DNA from: Owenia fusiformis
Lineage: Eukaryota; Annelida; Polychaeta; Sabellida; Oweniidae
Assembly: GCA_903813345.2 (NCBI GenBank)
Contig: CAIIXF020000009.1
Coordinates: 29,176,740 to 29,240,739 of the forward strand
Direction of reading: 5' to 3'
DNA: 64,000 nucleotides
Shown in pieces: positions 23,180 through 34,528 of the stretch (positions are counted from its first letter, which is position 1; every line of letters begins with the position of its first letter). A program made the translations under genes and the position numbers. A model generated the notes under the pieces. That model worked only from the letters and a program-made list of their open reading frames with translations, did not search any database and had not been told where the DNA came from.

Positions 23180-24835
23180 TAGGGTGGTCCAAAAAAGTGA
23201 ACCCTTGCAACCGGCTATATTTCCCTTATTACCTGCAGGAATCCTCTCATAGTTTCACGTGCGGTAGAGGAAGGTCTAAATTTATTGTTGGTTCTATACA
23301 TTTTTCTTAGTATTGAAAGAATGGGTGTCGATATGGCGAACTTTTTGAACACATGTTTCTCTTAAACCAGTCATCAACATCAATTTTAAAACAATATAGA
23401 TGAAAGTATGTATATCTATTTCAAAGGATGGGTATCAATATGGCGAACTTTTTGAACACACGTTTCTCTTAAACCAGTCATCAAAAAATTCTGAAAATTT
23501 TACACATTGTCAATTTAATGGTCATCTTTTGAATGGTATCAATAAACACAACATGTTTAGGTCTCTCAATATTGTAATTGTAAAAAGGAAATTTTGGTTC
23601 ATTTTAAAAAAGTATCTTGTTAATGAAATAAAAGGTTTATCTTGATTTCTATCTATTTTGGGGGATTTTGTTTTAATTTTTTGAATACTTTTTTAAAATG
23701 AACCAAAAATTCCTTTGTATAACTTTGTATATTGAGAGGTCTAAAAAACATGTTGTATAATTATGCTATTTTGTTCCAACAAGGTTCGGAAAGACATTTT
23801 ATTTCATTCTCAAGAATTGGTAGAGAGGAGCAAAAACAATTGCACTAGAAAAACGAAAAATGTTAACAAAAACAGTTATATAAAATATTTCTAGATAATT
23901 TTCGCATTAAATTGTTGTCAATCAGTCAACATTACATAAAATACCGTGTTTTTTTACAAAATGTTTTCAATGATTGGTTTAAGAGGAAAACATTGTTGAA
24001 TTCAGTTCTCCATATCGATACCTATCCTTTGCAGAAATTAAATTATAAGCCCTAACGAAACATCACTGAAAATGGGTAAAACGTGAACTTCAATATCTTC
24101 GATTCTTCACCCCTTCAACAATCTTCCCATGGAAATCTTTTAAGCCGGAGTCTGGGAAACCTAATGTTTTCTGACTTTGTTTGGTTTTGAATCCCACACA
24201 ATATGATGTAAAAATTAGCATCCTACCTCTGTTAGTTGCAAAGTTATTGTGATCAAAAGAAATGTTCAATGTTTCCAAAGACGAGAACATCTTCCAGTGA
24301 AATTGCAACATAACCCTATATGGTCTTAAAATGTCAATATCATCATTAATCATGGACAAATTCTCATGAGATATGGCTCAAAACACTGAATATTAGATTT
24401 CCTTTTGATTTTTGTAAGATTTTATATGAAGGGCTTCTCAGATTTTGGGTCGCAAGGGCTAACTTTGCCCCCCTCTACCCGTTTGTGTAGGTAACATGCC
24501 TCTAAACTGTTGAATGGTTAAAACAGCTTCAAAATGGTCAATAAAAATTTGATTATGGTAGGGTTTAAACTTATAATCTCTCACTGAAAGCTTTTTAAGA
24601 CCATCTAATGTGTATCAATAATTTCAATTCCGTCCATCACATTGGTGAAATTCTGAGGCATGTTTGTTTAAGTTTTGTTATTTCTTCGAAATTCAAGACT
24701 GAGAATAAATTATGGTGTCAACAAAAATTTGAGACCTTTCTCTACAGGTACAAGATGTGATAATATGAGCAAATTCATACATATATTAAGGAAAATATAG
24801 CCTGTTGCAGGGGTTCACTTTTTTGGACCACCCTG
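23180..24835. mobile_element. Mariner-type element, 1656 bp, no intact transposase
   Basis: The right end, read inward, is CAGGGTGGTCCAAAAAAGTG; the left end is the same but for the first base (T for C). Similarity continues for about 45 bp (AACCC[T/C]TGCAAC[C/A]GGCTATATTT). TA flanks both sides (23178-23179 and 24836-24837). The interior contains a fold-back unit (about 23395-24040). An 89-codon minus-strand frame (24090-24359) shows no DDE motifs. The element is probably non-autonomous or decayed. Confidence 0.8.
23395..24040. repeat. Fold-back unit inside the mariner-type element
   Basis: The left arm (about 23395-23625) and right arm (about 23683-24040) are diverged reverse complements, best seen at AAATTTTGGTTCATTTTAAA against TTTAAAATGAACCAAAAATT and at GGGTATCAATATGG against CCATATCGATACC. 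Part of the left arm is also duplicated directly (GATATGGCGAACTTTTTGAA-like text at about 23330 and 23435). A second copy of the unit is at 29310-29712. Confidence 0.7.
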
Positions 24836-25090
24836 TATATTTACAGTAAAAAGTGAAGTCAATCTAAACATTACGTTGTAAGAATTTGTTACGGACGCCG
24901 ATCGCCGATGTTACAAGTTCACTTATGTGTTGCCATGGTTACAGATATTAACTGAAATGTGTTTGCACCCATAACATGTGTACATATATGTTCCAAGTAA
25001 AACTTTTGAGTAAACTCTTAACAGTACTTGCTGAGTTGTTGGAAGTTGTAAAATTTGTTACAGACGCCGAGCGCCGCCCATCAAACGCTG

Positions 25091-25909
25091 AATACCGTCT
25101 ACAGAATAAGCGGAGACTATAACAATATGTCACCATTTCTGGTGGTTATAAAGTGACATAGTTAGTGATAACTACCTATTCATAAACAGAGATACGATGC
25201 ATGCTATGTCGTATGAACGCACCATTGTTTCTAGCTTATATTCCTAATTTATTCAATCTCATTATTGCTAATAACCTTGAAAACCATTCAGTGCGATGAT
25301 TGGTTATTTTATGCAGTGCAGTTATGTAAAATACTGTGTTCGGATTGGCTGGAATCGGACACACCTTGCTTAGTTATGTGTGAATGGCAGGCTATCGGAT
25401 CAAACATTTATACTCGTATATTCAAGAATATGTAAAACTTATGTTCTATCCCATTGTTACAGTTCACATCTGTGTAAAGAAACACATTTCCTTCTCAAAT
25501 AACCTATTAAAGTGGATTCTAAAATACGTTTTACCATACAAGTTAACATCCACTTCAATTGTTATACAGCATGTGTTATTAATTGGATAAAACAGGTGCA
25601 CAAACTAAATAAAACGCTAGTTCAATAAATTACTATTTTTCGTATTGGAATTTTAATCATTTAATTATAGCAAGTTGGTTTTATATAAGGTTGATGAAAA
25701 TCAAAGAGTAAGAATAAAAGATTCGAACAGGCATCGACAAGCCTTTACATGTCTACAGCGCATCTTACAGAGCCAGAGTACACCGCCATTATGGATTTGA
25801 AAAATGAAAATCTTTGAAAGCACAATATGAACTTGTGCGACACGTAATGACCCCAAAAGTACTTCCCTCGTGTATATTTCTGGCGAGAGGAGATTTAAGC
25901 CACATCTTG
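25091..25909. other. No feature recognised
   Basis: No repeat or gene supported. Confidence 0.45.
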
Positions 25910-26130
25910 CATGAAACCATGTCTGTCGAGGCTTGTCTACAGGTTTCCCAGCCAATCCGTTTAATGAATTCATCTGAAGATTTCAGAATTTTCTTGGTAT
26001 TAAAAGTGGTATTATCGTTTTGGGGCATTATATGGGTAAATTTTAAAGCGGCCATTTTGGACTTTTCATTCAGAAAACTGTCTATTTTATTAAGGGTTGT
26101 GATACTGTTCACTCTATGTCTTGTTCTTAT
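25910..26130 (+). repeat. Dispersed repeat family F, copy 1
   Basis: GTCTGTCGAGGCTTGTCTACA, then GTTTCCCAGCCAATCCGTTT and AAAGCGGCCATTTTGGA follow the same order as in 27150-27240 and, partly, 27240-27355. Frames open on both strands here (about 113 codons each) overlap one another and show no domain, so they are not called. Confidence 0.65.
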
Positions 26131-26164
26131 AACCACAAAGTGGATTAGTTCCTAGGATCGAAAC

Positions 26165-26440
26165 TCGATATTTTTCAACAATGGAAACGTCGAAATGTCG
26201 TTATTTTCTGAAATTATAGCTGACTGTAAATTCAAATTAAACATTTCAAAAGATTCGAACCAATATCTTGATCATTTTCTGTGAGTTTTGGAATTTTCCG
26301 GTGGTGAATATGACCAAAATTCACGATTCAAATGTTGAAGTGAACAAAATGGGGCTGTTTGAATTCGAATTTTGCATCCAGACATGACCAAATATGGGAC
26401 AGAATATCGATGTTGCACTCTGGGAGCCAATCCTCCTTGT
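26165..26440 (+). repeat. Dispersed repeat family A, copy 2
   Basis: Direct copy of 10670-10955; see that entry for the shared blocks. This copy follows immediately after a family F repeat, whereas copy 1 does not. Confidence 0.75.
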
Positions 26441-26969
26441 ATAACTAACCATTAATCAGTTTACATGTGCTTGTACGGGAAATACAAAGTACACATTTTT
26501 ACACCCACTTGCTTGTGCCTTTCTGAGTATATGATCAATTACAACATTTCACTTTCATATCATTGACACTACGATCGCATAAATAAGACTTATAACAATT
26601 ATAATTTCTTCTGCTTTATATTTATTTCACGGCTAACGTTCTAGCCATACTTATTTTAAACATAAATATCATATAAATTCGATTCGACTCATTAGTACAA
26701 ATATAAACATATCTAAAAGAATTACAATCATACTAGAAATAGTTTATTGCCTTGTTTTGACTTGTGCGAATTTATCATTTCATTACGAATCTTTCTCTAT
26801 AAAGAGTCAACGAAGATGGATGAGCTTTTAATTTAGATTGTTCCTAATGACCTTATGTTTTTCTGAAATGTCTGTCTTTTGTTCATGTTTCCATGCAGCT
26901 TAAATGATTAATATTCGTTCTTGTCTCGGTAATATATCATGTTGGCTATTTTGAACTTTCTGATTTCTA
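26441..26969. other. No feature recognised
   Basis: No repeat or gene supported. Confidence 0.45.
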
Positions 26970-27497
26970 TCGTACCTAAAAAGGTACGATATTGTCGTCA
27001 GTTCGGTTAGCGGCGAGCGCGCAGCGGCGTCTCACTTTTCTGCTTGTTTACAGGGTTCTAGCTAAACTGTTTGAGGGATTCATCTGAAATTTTTTAGGGT
27101 GTTCAAACGTATGAAAGTTTAGAACCAATTAATTTTGGGCATTCTGAAAAAATGTTAAGGCGGCCATTTTGGATTTTCCGTCCTAAAATCTTGTCTGTAG
27201 AGACTTGTCTACAGGTTTCCAGTCAAACCGTTTCATGGATTCACTTAAAAAATCAGGGATGTTTAGAATGTAACGCTCATTTAGTACTGATTAGTTTTTG
27301 GGAATTCTGGATAAATGTTAAGGTGGTCCTTTTGGATTTTCCGTCCAAAAATCGCGTTACATAAATCTTGTCATCGGGATTCAAAACACGCTTGACAAAT
27401 TACAAAATGTTTACTTATGTTACATGATAAGACGAACTAGAGCTGGTTAACGTGTCGGCGACCAGGCCATCTTGCTGCTATATTCCAGGTACGATAT
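26970..27497 (+). mobile_element. Composite repeat with TATCGTACCT ends
   Basis: It opens with TATCGTACCT, five bases, then AGGTACGATATTGTCGTCAG and closes near AGGTACGATA (27488-27497), so the two outer ends are inverted 10-mers and the left end is also a hairpin. Inside are two diverged ~160-bp family F units (about 27100-27355) and one unit of the kind tandemly repeated at 31915-32520 (27366-27487: TCTTGTCATCG, GAACTAGAGCTG, GGCCATCTTG). Non-coding as far as can be seen. Confidence 0.6.
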
Positions 27498-29309
27498 TTT
27501 TCACCCGGTGCCTTGTTTTTGTTTTTGTTTTATGTGTAATGTATGATGATTTACCGGACAGGGTATCGAAAAAGCATAAAACACCTCTGTTTTTTACACT
27601 TGCTCCTTTAATAACGCCTATTGTGTTTTAGGAAAGTAGGTTTCCAAGTCCTTTTGCATTTAATGTTTCCATATTTGTGCTTTATGAATATTGACATGAT
27701 TCAATATAGTATTCAAGTGTTCCTCCTATAACAATTGGAAATGTGAACTATTTCAATAATTCGTGCCATATCTCTTTTGTCGGTAGGCAGCCTGTATATC
27801 TCAAGGCCCATCTTTAACATGTCAATCAATTCAGTTTTAATGTTTTCTCATCAGATTCTGGTATACTTAAAATAATACAATGTAGAAAACAGCAAATAAC
27901 AAAAGATGAAAATCGAACATTTGGAAGCAATATGTATAATTACTTAGAAAGTATTATTTTACCTATTCTTAATTCCAATAACAGTTCAATAGCTCAAAGC
28001 AGTCCCCACCACTTGAAACATGGTCTTTGATAAGACTTGAAATGTTTGACATCTCTCTTTAATTATTACTTTGGAAACAGGTAGTTTATGAAAGAGATTC
28101 ATCATTGCGCTAGAGAAGTAATAATTCGTTATTTAAACCGCAAACCAAGGCAGGTTATCTTTACACTCGACGTACTCTAGTAACACGCCACCTTACTGAC
28201 AAACCAATATAATCGCAAAGCTTTTGTTCTTGCCACAAAAGAAGCATTTAACACTTATATATAAATATTATTTTTATTGAGGAGGTATATAGGATCTTTA
28301 TTACAAGAACTACCGCATAATGTGAAACATTTTCCTGTTTTGGGCGTAGGATAAAATAACACAAACAAATATTACCATTACATAAGATCGTTATGTTTAC
28401 ACAAGGATGTCCGAGATGAGACATTTTAAAAAAGTTTCAATAAACAATGGTATCATATCGGGAATATGATCGTTAACTATTGTGGTCCAAGTGGCACTCA
28501 TAATGAGCGGATGTGTTTGTCTTGCCTCCCAAACAATGACTACCGATCTCAAATCATTATTAAATGGCTCGAGTTTCACTTATTGTTGAGAATGTGCCTC
28601 GGGAAAAATCATTTTGTGTAAAATACAGGTAATGGTTTCTCACATTGAACATTGATTTGGGGAAGTATCAGTTTTGTTTGCTCGATACAACTGGAGGATT
28701 AGCATAATACTTGTTCTGCTTATGACAGCGGATCAATCTTATCGGGTCCAGTGTCCCTAATCTAGCGCGCACTAACATGAATAAACAAGATCTTGCAGTT
28801 ATAAGTTTCTTTAGGTACTTTGTTGACCACCGTAATGATATACCCCGACACTACAAGCAAATGAGTTACCATTTGTAAAATCTTCGTAAAAATTGCCGGG
28901 CAAAGTGACACGTGGTTCATATCAACCAATCAAAATTAACTTCTAGTGTCATCGCATTGAGCGATCCTGATATCGAACGCAGTTGTGTTTGTTGCTTGAC
29001 TAGAACGATAGACTGCTCCTAAAATAATGATATTTATACTAGAATGAAATTAAGAAATGTACTAGGCTTCTCAAAACCTGACCTTTTGCATCTAGATCGC
29101 ATAATCGTCAGACATTGCCTCCCCGGGTCCCTAGTCCCTACCATGTGACCAACAACACGTTTGCTCTCCAAATTGGAGGAAATAAAGGATCATATCATAT
29201 CGTTTTGGTGAAGAACTGCAATTTTACCCCGCCTGGCTCAAACATTTGTCACATGTCGTAACTGTTTTACTTATTCATCCCACCTGTCTCAAAAGGACCC
29301 CTCAATATT
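27498..29309. other. No feature recognised
   Basis: A+T-rich with no repeats I can pair and only short frames. Confidence 0.45.
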
Positions 29310-29712
29310 ATAGTTATTCAAGGGAAAGTCTGGTTCATATAACAAAAAGTATTCAGAAAATTAAAAACAAAACCCCCCAATAAGATAAGAATTAAAGTAA
29401 ACCTTTTATTTCATTAAGATCTACTTTTTTTAAATGAACCAAACTTTCCTTTTTACAATACAAAATTGAGAGTCTAAACACGTTGTGTCTATGTCATTTT
29501 GTTCCAATGAGGTTCGGATAGATGTTTCATTTCATTCCGAACATATGATACCAAGAACAAAAGAAGTGACGTGTTTTCTAAAACAATATACCATTCAAAA
29601 GATGATCATTAAATTGACGATGTGTAAATTTTTTGATGACTGGATTAAGAAAAACATGTGTTCAATTCAGTTCGCCATATACCAACCCTTTGTGTACGCA
29701 GTTTCGTTGTGA
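29310..29712 (+). repeat. Second copy of the fold-back unit of 23395-24040
   Basis: 29400-29712 matches 23640-24030 in direct orientation (AAATGAACCAAA, TTTTGTTCCAA(T/C)(G/A)AGGTTCGGA, ATTCAGTTC(G/T)CCATAT). 29310-29395 forms the start of the opposite arm (GAAAGTCTGGTTCAT). The left arm is cut short, so this copy is truncated, and mariner ends are absent around it. Confidence 0.7.
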
Positions 29713-31154
29713 AACACCCCTTTTTTAAGTTTTGTCAATTTTTCAGATTTATATAGGTACACAGATATATCAATTGTCAATAAATGCGTAAGCCTAATCG
29801 TCCATTACGAAATGGATCGATTTTTTCATTTCAAAATCTGAATCAAAATTACCACGAAACACACACTATTTGAGCACTCTCTAAAACATATACATATAGT
29901 TATATGTGATTGACAATTGGAAATACATGGAGTTGACTCAGACCCACTGGTTTCTATTCTCTATCATACCTTCTACAAGGATACTGGACGTTATCTATCA
30001 GAGGCCATATCTAGGAATTAATATATAGAGATTATCCTATATGAGGTTTAGTATATTGGGATTATCCCGAGGCCAATATAATATATCTGCCCGAGGGCCG
30101 TAGGCTGTAGGTCCAAACCTGCTTTACGTACCTGTTACACATCCAAGTATAAATAGAAGTATATATATAAAGCCTCATTTCACTATCTTCTGGTTGGCAT
30201 TGTAAATGTGGGCTAAAATAGATGGTAGATCACAATTGAGTTTCTTTTCAATTTCTAATCCATTATTAAAGCAGGTATAAACGTAGCTCTAAAAAGTCAC
30301 AATAATCAAACTAAAGGTTTCTTCATTATTCTGTTCACGATATAAAAATATTCGGTAAAGGTATTCGTGCTCAAATGCCAATAGGTAACTCAGCGATGGC
30401 TAATTGAGGAATATCGTCGAGAAATTAATGTACTTTGCATTGATTCTTACTTATTTAATTTGTTACTGAAACTTAAAGCATATCATATTACTTAACATAA
30501 TGTATCACTAACTTAATAGCTTGCTTGACATACAGATTGGTCATAACAAACTTCTGCAATTTCATTAACAAAAATCAATTACATCCAAATATGGTTTGTT
30601 GGATGCTCAAGGAAAAATATACCTGGTTCCGATTCAGTTGCACCGTACCTACTTTTCTGTTGTGAAAAAATATGATAGCTTATGACAGAGGTGATCGGAA
30701 GATAAGTAAAATTTTAATAAATCATAAGCCTTGATATTCTAAGTTAGCAACGCTTTTCATTGTATTAAAATATTGTCATTGTTCTCTAACTGGCAAATAG
30801 TTTTCAAGTATCCGCGGCCGAATAAATACTATTCCACGGCGCATGGGGTATTAAAGAATGAAGATATAATCAACATATACAGCCAGAGATATAAATCAAA
30901 TTGGTGATAAGAAGGCACTTTTGAGTATTGGCTATTGATTTAAAGTTAAGAAACATTGTTTCTTTGTACACGGGGGTAAAGCAGACCCGATGATGCAATG
31001 AGCTTGCCCGGCGGTATCATGACTGTGTAACGGGTCTTAATGTATAAGTGTGCTCGGCGGTAGGTTCAAACAACGCGGATCCTCAAAGCATGTGCTCATG
31101 GTATATTCGTGTTTTAACACCCGTGTTTGTACGTCAAATTATAAATTGGGATAA
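29713..31154. other. No gene; small hairpin near 30055-30083
   Basis: Mostly plain sequence. TATATTGG and CCAATATA face each other across a 13-base loop near 30055-30083, followed by CCGAGGGCCGTAGGC (30092-30106), which resembles the centre of the hairpin at 43220-43317. Confidence 0.45.
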
Positions 31155-31262
31155 TACTAGTGGCGGTTTGTTTTCCTGGCGTTTTCTCTTTTTCTTGCTG
31201 TGTTCTATAACAATTTTTAGTCCTTTTCTTTTGGCACTTGTACATACGTTTTTAAAAAGAGA
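31155..31262 (+). repeat. Dispersed repeat family C, short copy
   Basis: TCTTTTTCTTGCT, GTTC(T/C)(A/G)T(A/T)ACAA(T/C)TTTTAGTCC and TT(T/G)GC(A/G)CT(T/A)GT follow the same order as in 49250-49315 and in the minus strand of 46510-46600. Frames through the three copies are open over short distances and broken elsewhere. Confidence 0.6.
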
Positions 31263-31857
31263 GTAGGTAGGCTGGTTTTTCAAAACATGTTTAACCAAAA
31301 ACGTTAAAATTCATGGCTTCTGCGATTTGCGTTATGATTCTTTTGAGTACCCCAATAGCAAATGTTAAGAATGAAGTTTTTTAAAACTTTCTCAATAACA
31401 GTAAGCTCGGCAATTTTTTGCAAATTACAACATTCTTCATTTCCCAGGAATTTGGGGAATTTTCCCCAGACTGATTAATGTTTTCAAATCCGTTAACGTG
31501 ACATTTCAGAACGATCATTTTGCATACGTCTAATAGATACAACAAAAAAACGTTTATAATATTGAAACAGAAAACAATTATCTCAAAATCAAAAAACGAT
31601 TTTTTACATTCATGAATAAACAATGAAATGTTCTCGAAGTGTGGAATTTAATCTACACTTCCATTTTCAACGTGATATTTGTTCATTTGTCGTGCACCAT
31701 ACATGCATATGCGATACCATCGGTATTGAATTATTCACCTGATCCGTAGTAATTACGCAACGTGTAAAAGACAAGCGGTTGCAATCGACAGATAAGCTGC
31801 ATGTATGAATAGTGCTATGGTGTATAAAGATTATGATAGCTACCGTTTTACTAAATT
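31263..31857. other. No feature recognised
   Basis: No repeat or gene supported. Confidence 0.45.
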
Positions 31858-32520
31858 TTTATCGTACCTCAAAAGATACGATATTGTCGTCAGCTTTACG
31901 GACGGGTGGCGTCTCACTTTCTTGTCATCACGATTTCAGGAAAACCGCTTGACAGATTTACTTCAAATTTTCACACATGTGACATGGTAAGAAGTTCTAG
32001 AGCTGATTTACTTTTCGGCGGCCATCTTGGAAGTTATTAGATAAATCTTGTCATTGCGATTCCAGGAAAACCACTTAACGAATTTACTTCAAATGCTCGC
32101 ACATGTTACATAAGAAGTTCTAGAGCTGATTAGCTTTTCGGCGGCCATCTTGCATTCTGGTGGCCATCTTGGAAGTTTTTATTAAATACATCTTCTCATC
32201 GCGATTTCAGGAAAACCACTTAACGAATTAACTTCAAATTTTCACACATGTTCCATGGTAAGAAGTTCTAAGGCTGATTAACTTTCCGGTGGCCATCTTG
32301 CATTCTAGCGGCCATCTTGGAAGTTTTAAATAAATCTTGTAATCGCAATTCCAGGATAACTACTTGGCGGATTTACTTCAAATTTTCACATATGTTACAC
32401 GGTAAGACGTCTAAGAGCTGATTAAGCCATCTTGCATTCTGGCGGCCATCTTGGAAGTTTTTAGATAAATCCTGTCATCGTGATTCTAGGAAAACCATTT
32501 AACGGATTTACTTCAAATTT
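31858..32520 (+). repeat. Tandem repeat, five units of ~127-147 bp
   Basis: It opens like the element at 26970 (TATCGTACCTC, then GATACGATATTGTCGTCAG). Then five units follow, with the CATCGCGATT(T/C)CAGGAAAACC-type core at about 31924, 32051, 32193, 32338 and 32473. Each unit carries ACTTCAAATTTTCACACATG, GAAGTTCTA-AGCTGATT and one or two GGCGGCCATCTTGGAAGTTT blocks. The right end seen in the 27.4 kb relative is absent. Confidence 0.85.
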
Positions 32521-33223
32521 CATAGTCATTAATCACGAAATGGACGTTTAATAAATCACAAAGTCACTTTACGAAATAACTTCCACTTCTACAAAATCCA
32601 CTAATATCCCTGAAAGCATAACTAATATGGGTGATGTCATTGACAACTCATATAGATGTCGGGTCAAAAGATGGGTTGTTACTTCCTGTTGTACTGAAAT
32701 ACAATTTAGATATTAATATTCTTCTAATCATGAATACAACCAATGTTATATTAATGAGCAATTATTAATGAAACCATTATCAGTTATTTCAGAGCTTTAT
32801 GCTTATAAAGTTGCATATTGCGCGTTTAGAGGGGAAGTGTGAGAAATGAGTGTGTGTTTTTCTTTGCATTAAATTATCACACGATCAATTTCTAAGTAGA
32901 TTTTAAGCAGATCTTATAAATTACATTAATAACGTGATATATAGAACTAAGGTCAATACTAATAATTCAGGCAATTTTCCTGAATTATTACCTGCATTGT
33001 ATAATTCAATTATAAATCCAGGTACTGTTTGATATTAGACAGAGAAAATATAATAATAAGTTAGTTACAGTTACATTTTACTTTCTTCTTTTTCTTTCTC
33101 TTGCGATGTAATATTGAACGGTAGATAACCGTTTCAATGTTAAAATTTATATAGTAGTGCAAACTAGGGTAAAAAATGACACAGACATCTAGCTTTCCAA
33201 CGATGTATTGGGACTTTAGTGCA
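32521..33223. other. No feature recognised
   Basis: Plain A+T-rich sequence up to the target duplication of the next element. Confidence 0.45.
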
Positions 33224-33242
33224 GATGGCACGGTGTATAACC

Positions 33243-34509
33243 CAAACGCTCCTACATGCACGACGGAGCGTTTCATTTACGCGGAAACGCTCCGAAGCGA
33301 AATAAAATGGCGGCTAATGAAGATTCCACTATGACCGTAAGTATTGTTTCTCTCGTTTCTCTTACATATCATATGTTATGGTGAAATATTATGTACCATT
33401 CGATGAACAATATCGTGAGCAAAGATCTTATTTATTCAACTTCTGGTGGTAAACTGTTATTTGCTTGATCAAAGCTCCGTAGTGTAGATCGAACGAATCT
33501 GAAGATGACGATTTGACCACAAATTACGAATTAAACTAGTATTTGTATGAAAACGTTAATGTTTCTGTTAAAGTAGTATATCACAAACTCGTATATTCTC
33601 ATTTCTTAAAATCCCAGTCCAAATCCATTACTTGTTCTCAAGAAATCGCTTGTTTTCCTCGAAACGCTCCGTCGATTTAGAACACAATTTTAGAAACGCT
33701 CTTACCATTTTGTTTTGATATCATTTTCAGATTATTAGAGAAGAGTTCCGAATCGAATCTATCTCTCAAAAACGTGTTGTACTTGTTAGGCAAATTGAAA
33801 CATCTGAACCTGGTGGTGCTAAACGTGCAACTAGCTGATTTAAGCCTACATTAGATGATGTCATGCCTACATGTGTGCTAGATCATAAAACTATAGAAAA
33901 AAACGAAAATTAATATGTGAATTAATCTTTCTTCTTTTGATGCCAAGGGGTATAATAGATCTTAATTTCTTTCTCTTCCTGAAAAGGAAAGGCAAGCTAT
34001 ATATTTCCTAAACAGATCTAGACTACCGGAGCGTTTCCAGTTCACTGTGTTAACCAGATCGGAGCGTTTCTTGAATATGAGAATGTCATCATTTTTAAGA
34101 CTGGATTTTCGGTCATCAAATCAGTATTACGATAATGTATGGTGCGTTGAAGCATTGGAATTTGACTAAAATATACGTTGGTGCTCTAATCTTGGCTCAA
34201 CTAATCACATGTATCGACAAAATGGGTTTTGACCGGTAGAATGACCAATACGTTTTTGGATTTCGTTAACTATACTGCTTCGTACAGCTCTTCCTAATTG
34301 CTTCAAACGTCAACAGCCAGCCAAGTACAACATGAATATCACACCCATCGAATGGTATACTCGAAATATGTAACTCATACCTCTTGTTCCCATTATTGGG
34401 GAAATCGTCAGACGGCTCATCATTCCCACCAGCCAGTTTTCCTACTCCGGAGCGTTTCTTTGTTTAATTTCAGTACTGAAACGCTCCGTCGTGCATGTAG
34501 GAGCGTTTG
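33243..34509. repeat. Ten subterminal GAAACGCTCC-type motifs
   Basis: Positions: 33243-33252, 33265-33274 (minus), 33284-33293, 33661-33670, 33693-33702 (last bases differ), 34028-34037 (minus), 34061-34070 (minus), 34449-34458 (minus), 34478-34487, 34500-34509 (minus). Six keep the full GAAACGCTCC or its complement plus a G next to it. Within each terminal repeat two copies face each other across 12 bases, forming a hairpin. Clusters like this usually act as transposase-binding sites in DNA transposons; that role is inferred. Confidence 0.85.
33307..33838 (+). CDS. Possible two-exon small ORF inside the transposon
   Basis: Exon 1 (33307-33336) reads MAANEDSTMT from an ATG in the context AAAATGGCGG and ends exactly at GTAAGT, a strong donor. 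The intron is 33337-33730 and ends TTTTCAG. Exon 2 (33731-33838) continues in phase, starting IIREEFRIESISQKR, and stops at TGA, giving 45 residues. If the TGA is read past, the frame goes on for another 24 codons to a TAA, so the present stop may be a mutation in a longer protein. I recognise no domain; it could be the 5' remnant of the element's own transposase gene. Splice signals are seen, expression is not. Confidence 0.35.
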
Positions 34510-34528
34510 GGTTATACACCGTGGATGG

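Larger units (their letters stand above)
23098..25085 (+). repeat. Tandem duplication split by a transposon
   Basis: GATGTTACAAGTTCACTTAT with GTTGCCATG(A/G)T(A/T)ACAGATATT and later CATAACAT occurs at 23098-23175 and again at 24904-24980. The block TTTGTTAC(A/G)GACGCCGA occurs at about 24887 and 25056. Joining 23098-23179 to 24836-24903 therefore gives one unit and 24904-25085 a second. The element at 23180-24835 inserted in the first. Confidence 0.75.
33229..34523 (+). mobile_element. DNA transposon with CACGGTG ends and 5-bp duplication (Transib-like?)
   Basis: The first 47 bases (33229-33275) are the exact reverse complement of the last 47 (34477-34523). GATGG lies directly outside each end (33224-33228 and 34524-34528), a 5-bp target duplication; an 8-bp duplication as in hAT is not seen. 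The termini read CACGGTG, which resembles the heptamer-like ends of Transib and ProtoRAG elements, also known for 5-bp duplications. Ten copies of a GAAACGCTCC-type motif lie inside, eight of them clustered toward the ends. A small two-exon frame (33307-33838) is present but no transposase core, so this copy is non-autonomous. Perfect ends argue for recent movement. Superfamily is an inference. Confidence 0.85.

Noticed and set aside
24090-24359. Possible transposase in the second mariner-type element
   Set aside because: No QDxAxxH-like or WPxxSPD-like motif in this frame.
25789-26155. Overlapping 113- and 115-codon frames on opposite strands
   Set aside because: They lie in a dispersed repeat and mirror each other; at most one could be real and neither has a domain.
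26243-26256. GATTCGAACC as a tRNA T-arm or SINE B box
   Set aside because: No cloverleaf or A box nearby, and the other copy of the repeat (10.7 kb) lacks it.
33224-34528. hAT assignment for the CACGGTG element
   Set aside because: An 8-bp flanking duplication is not present; only the five bases GATGG match.
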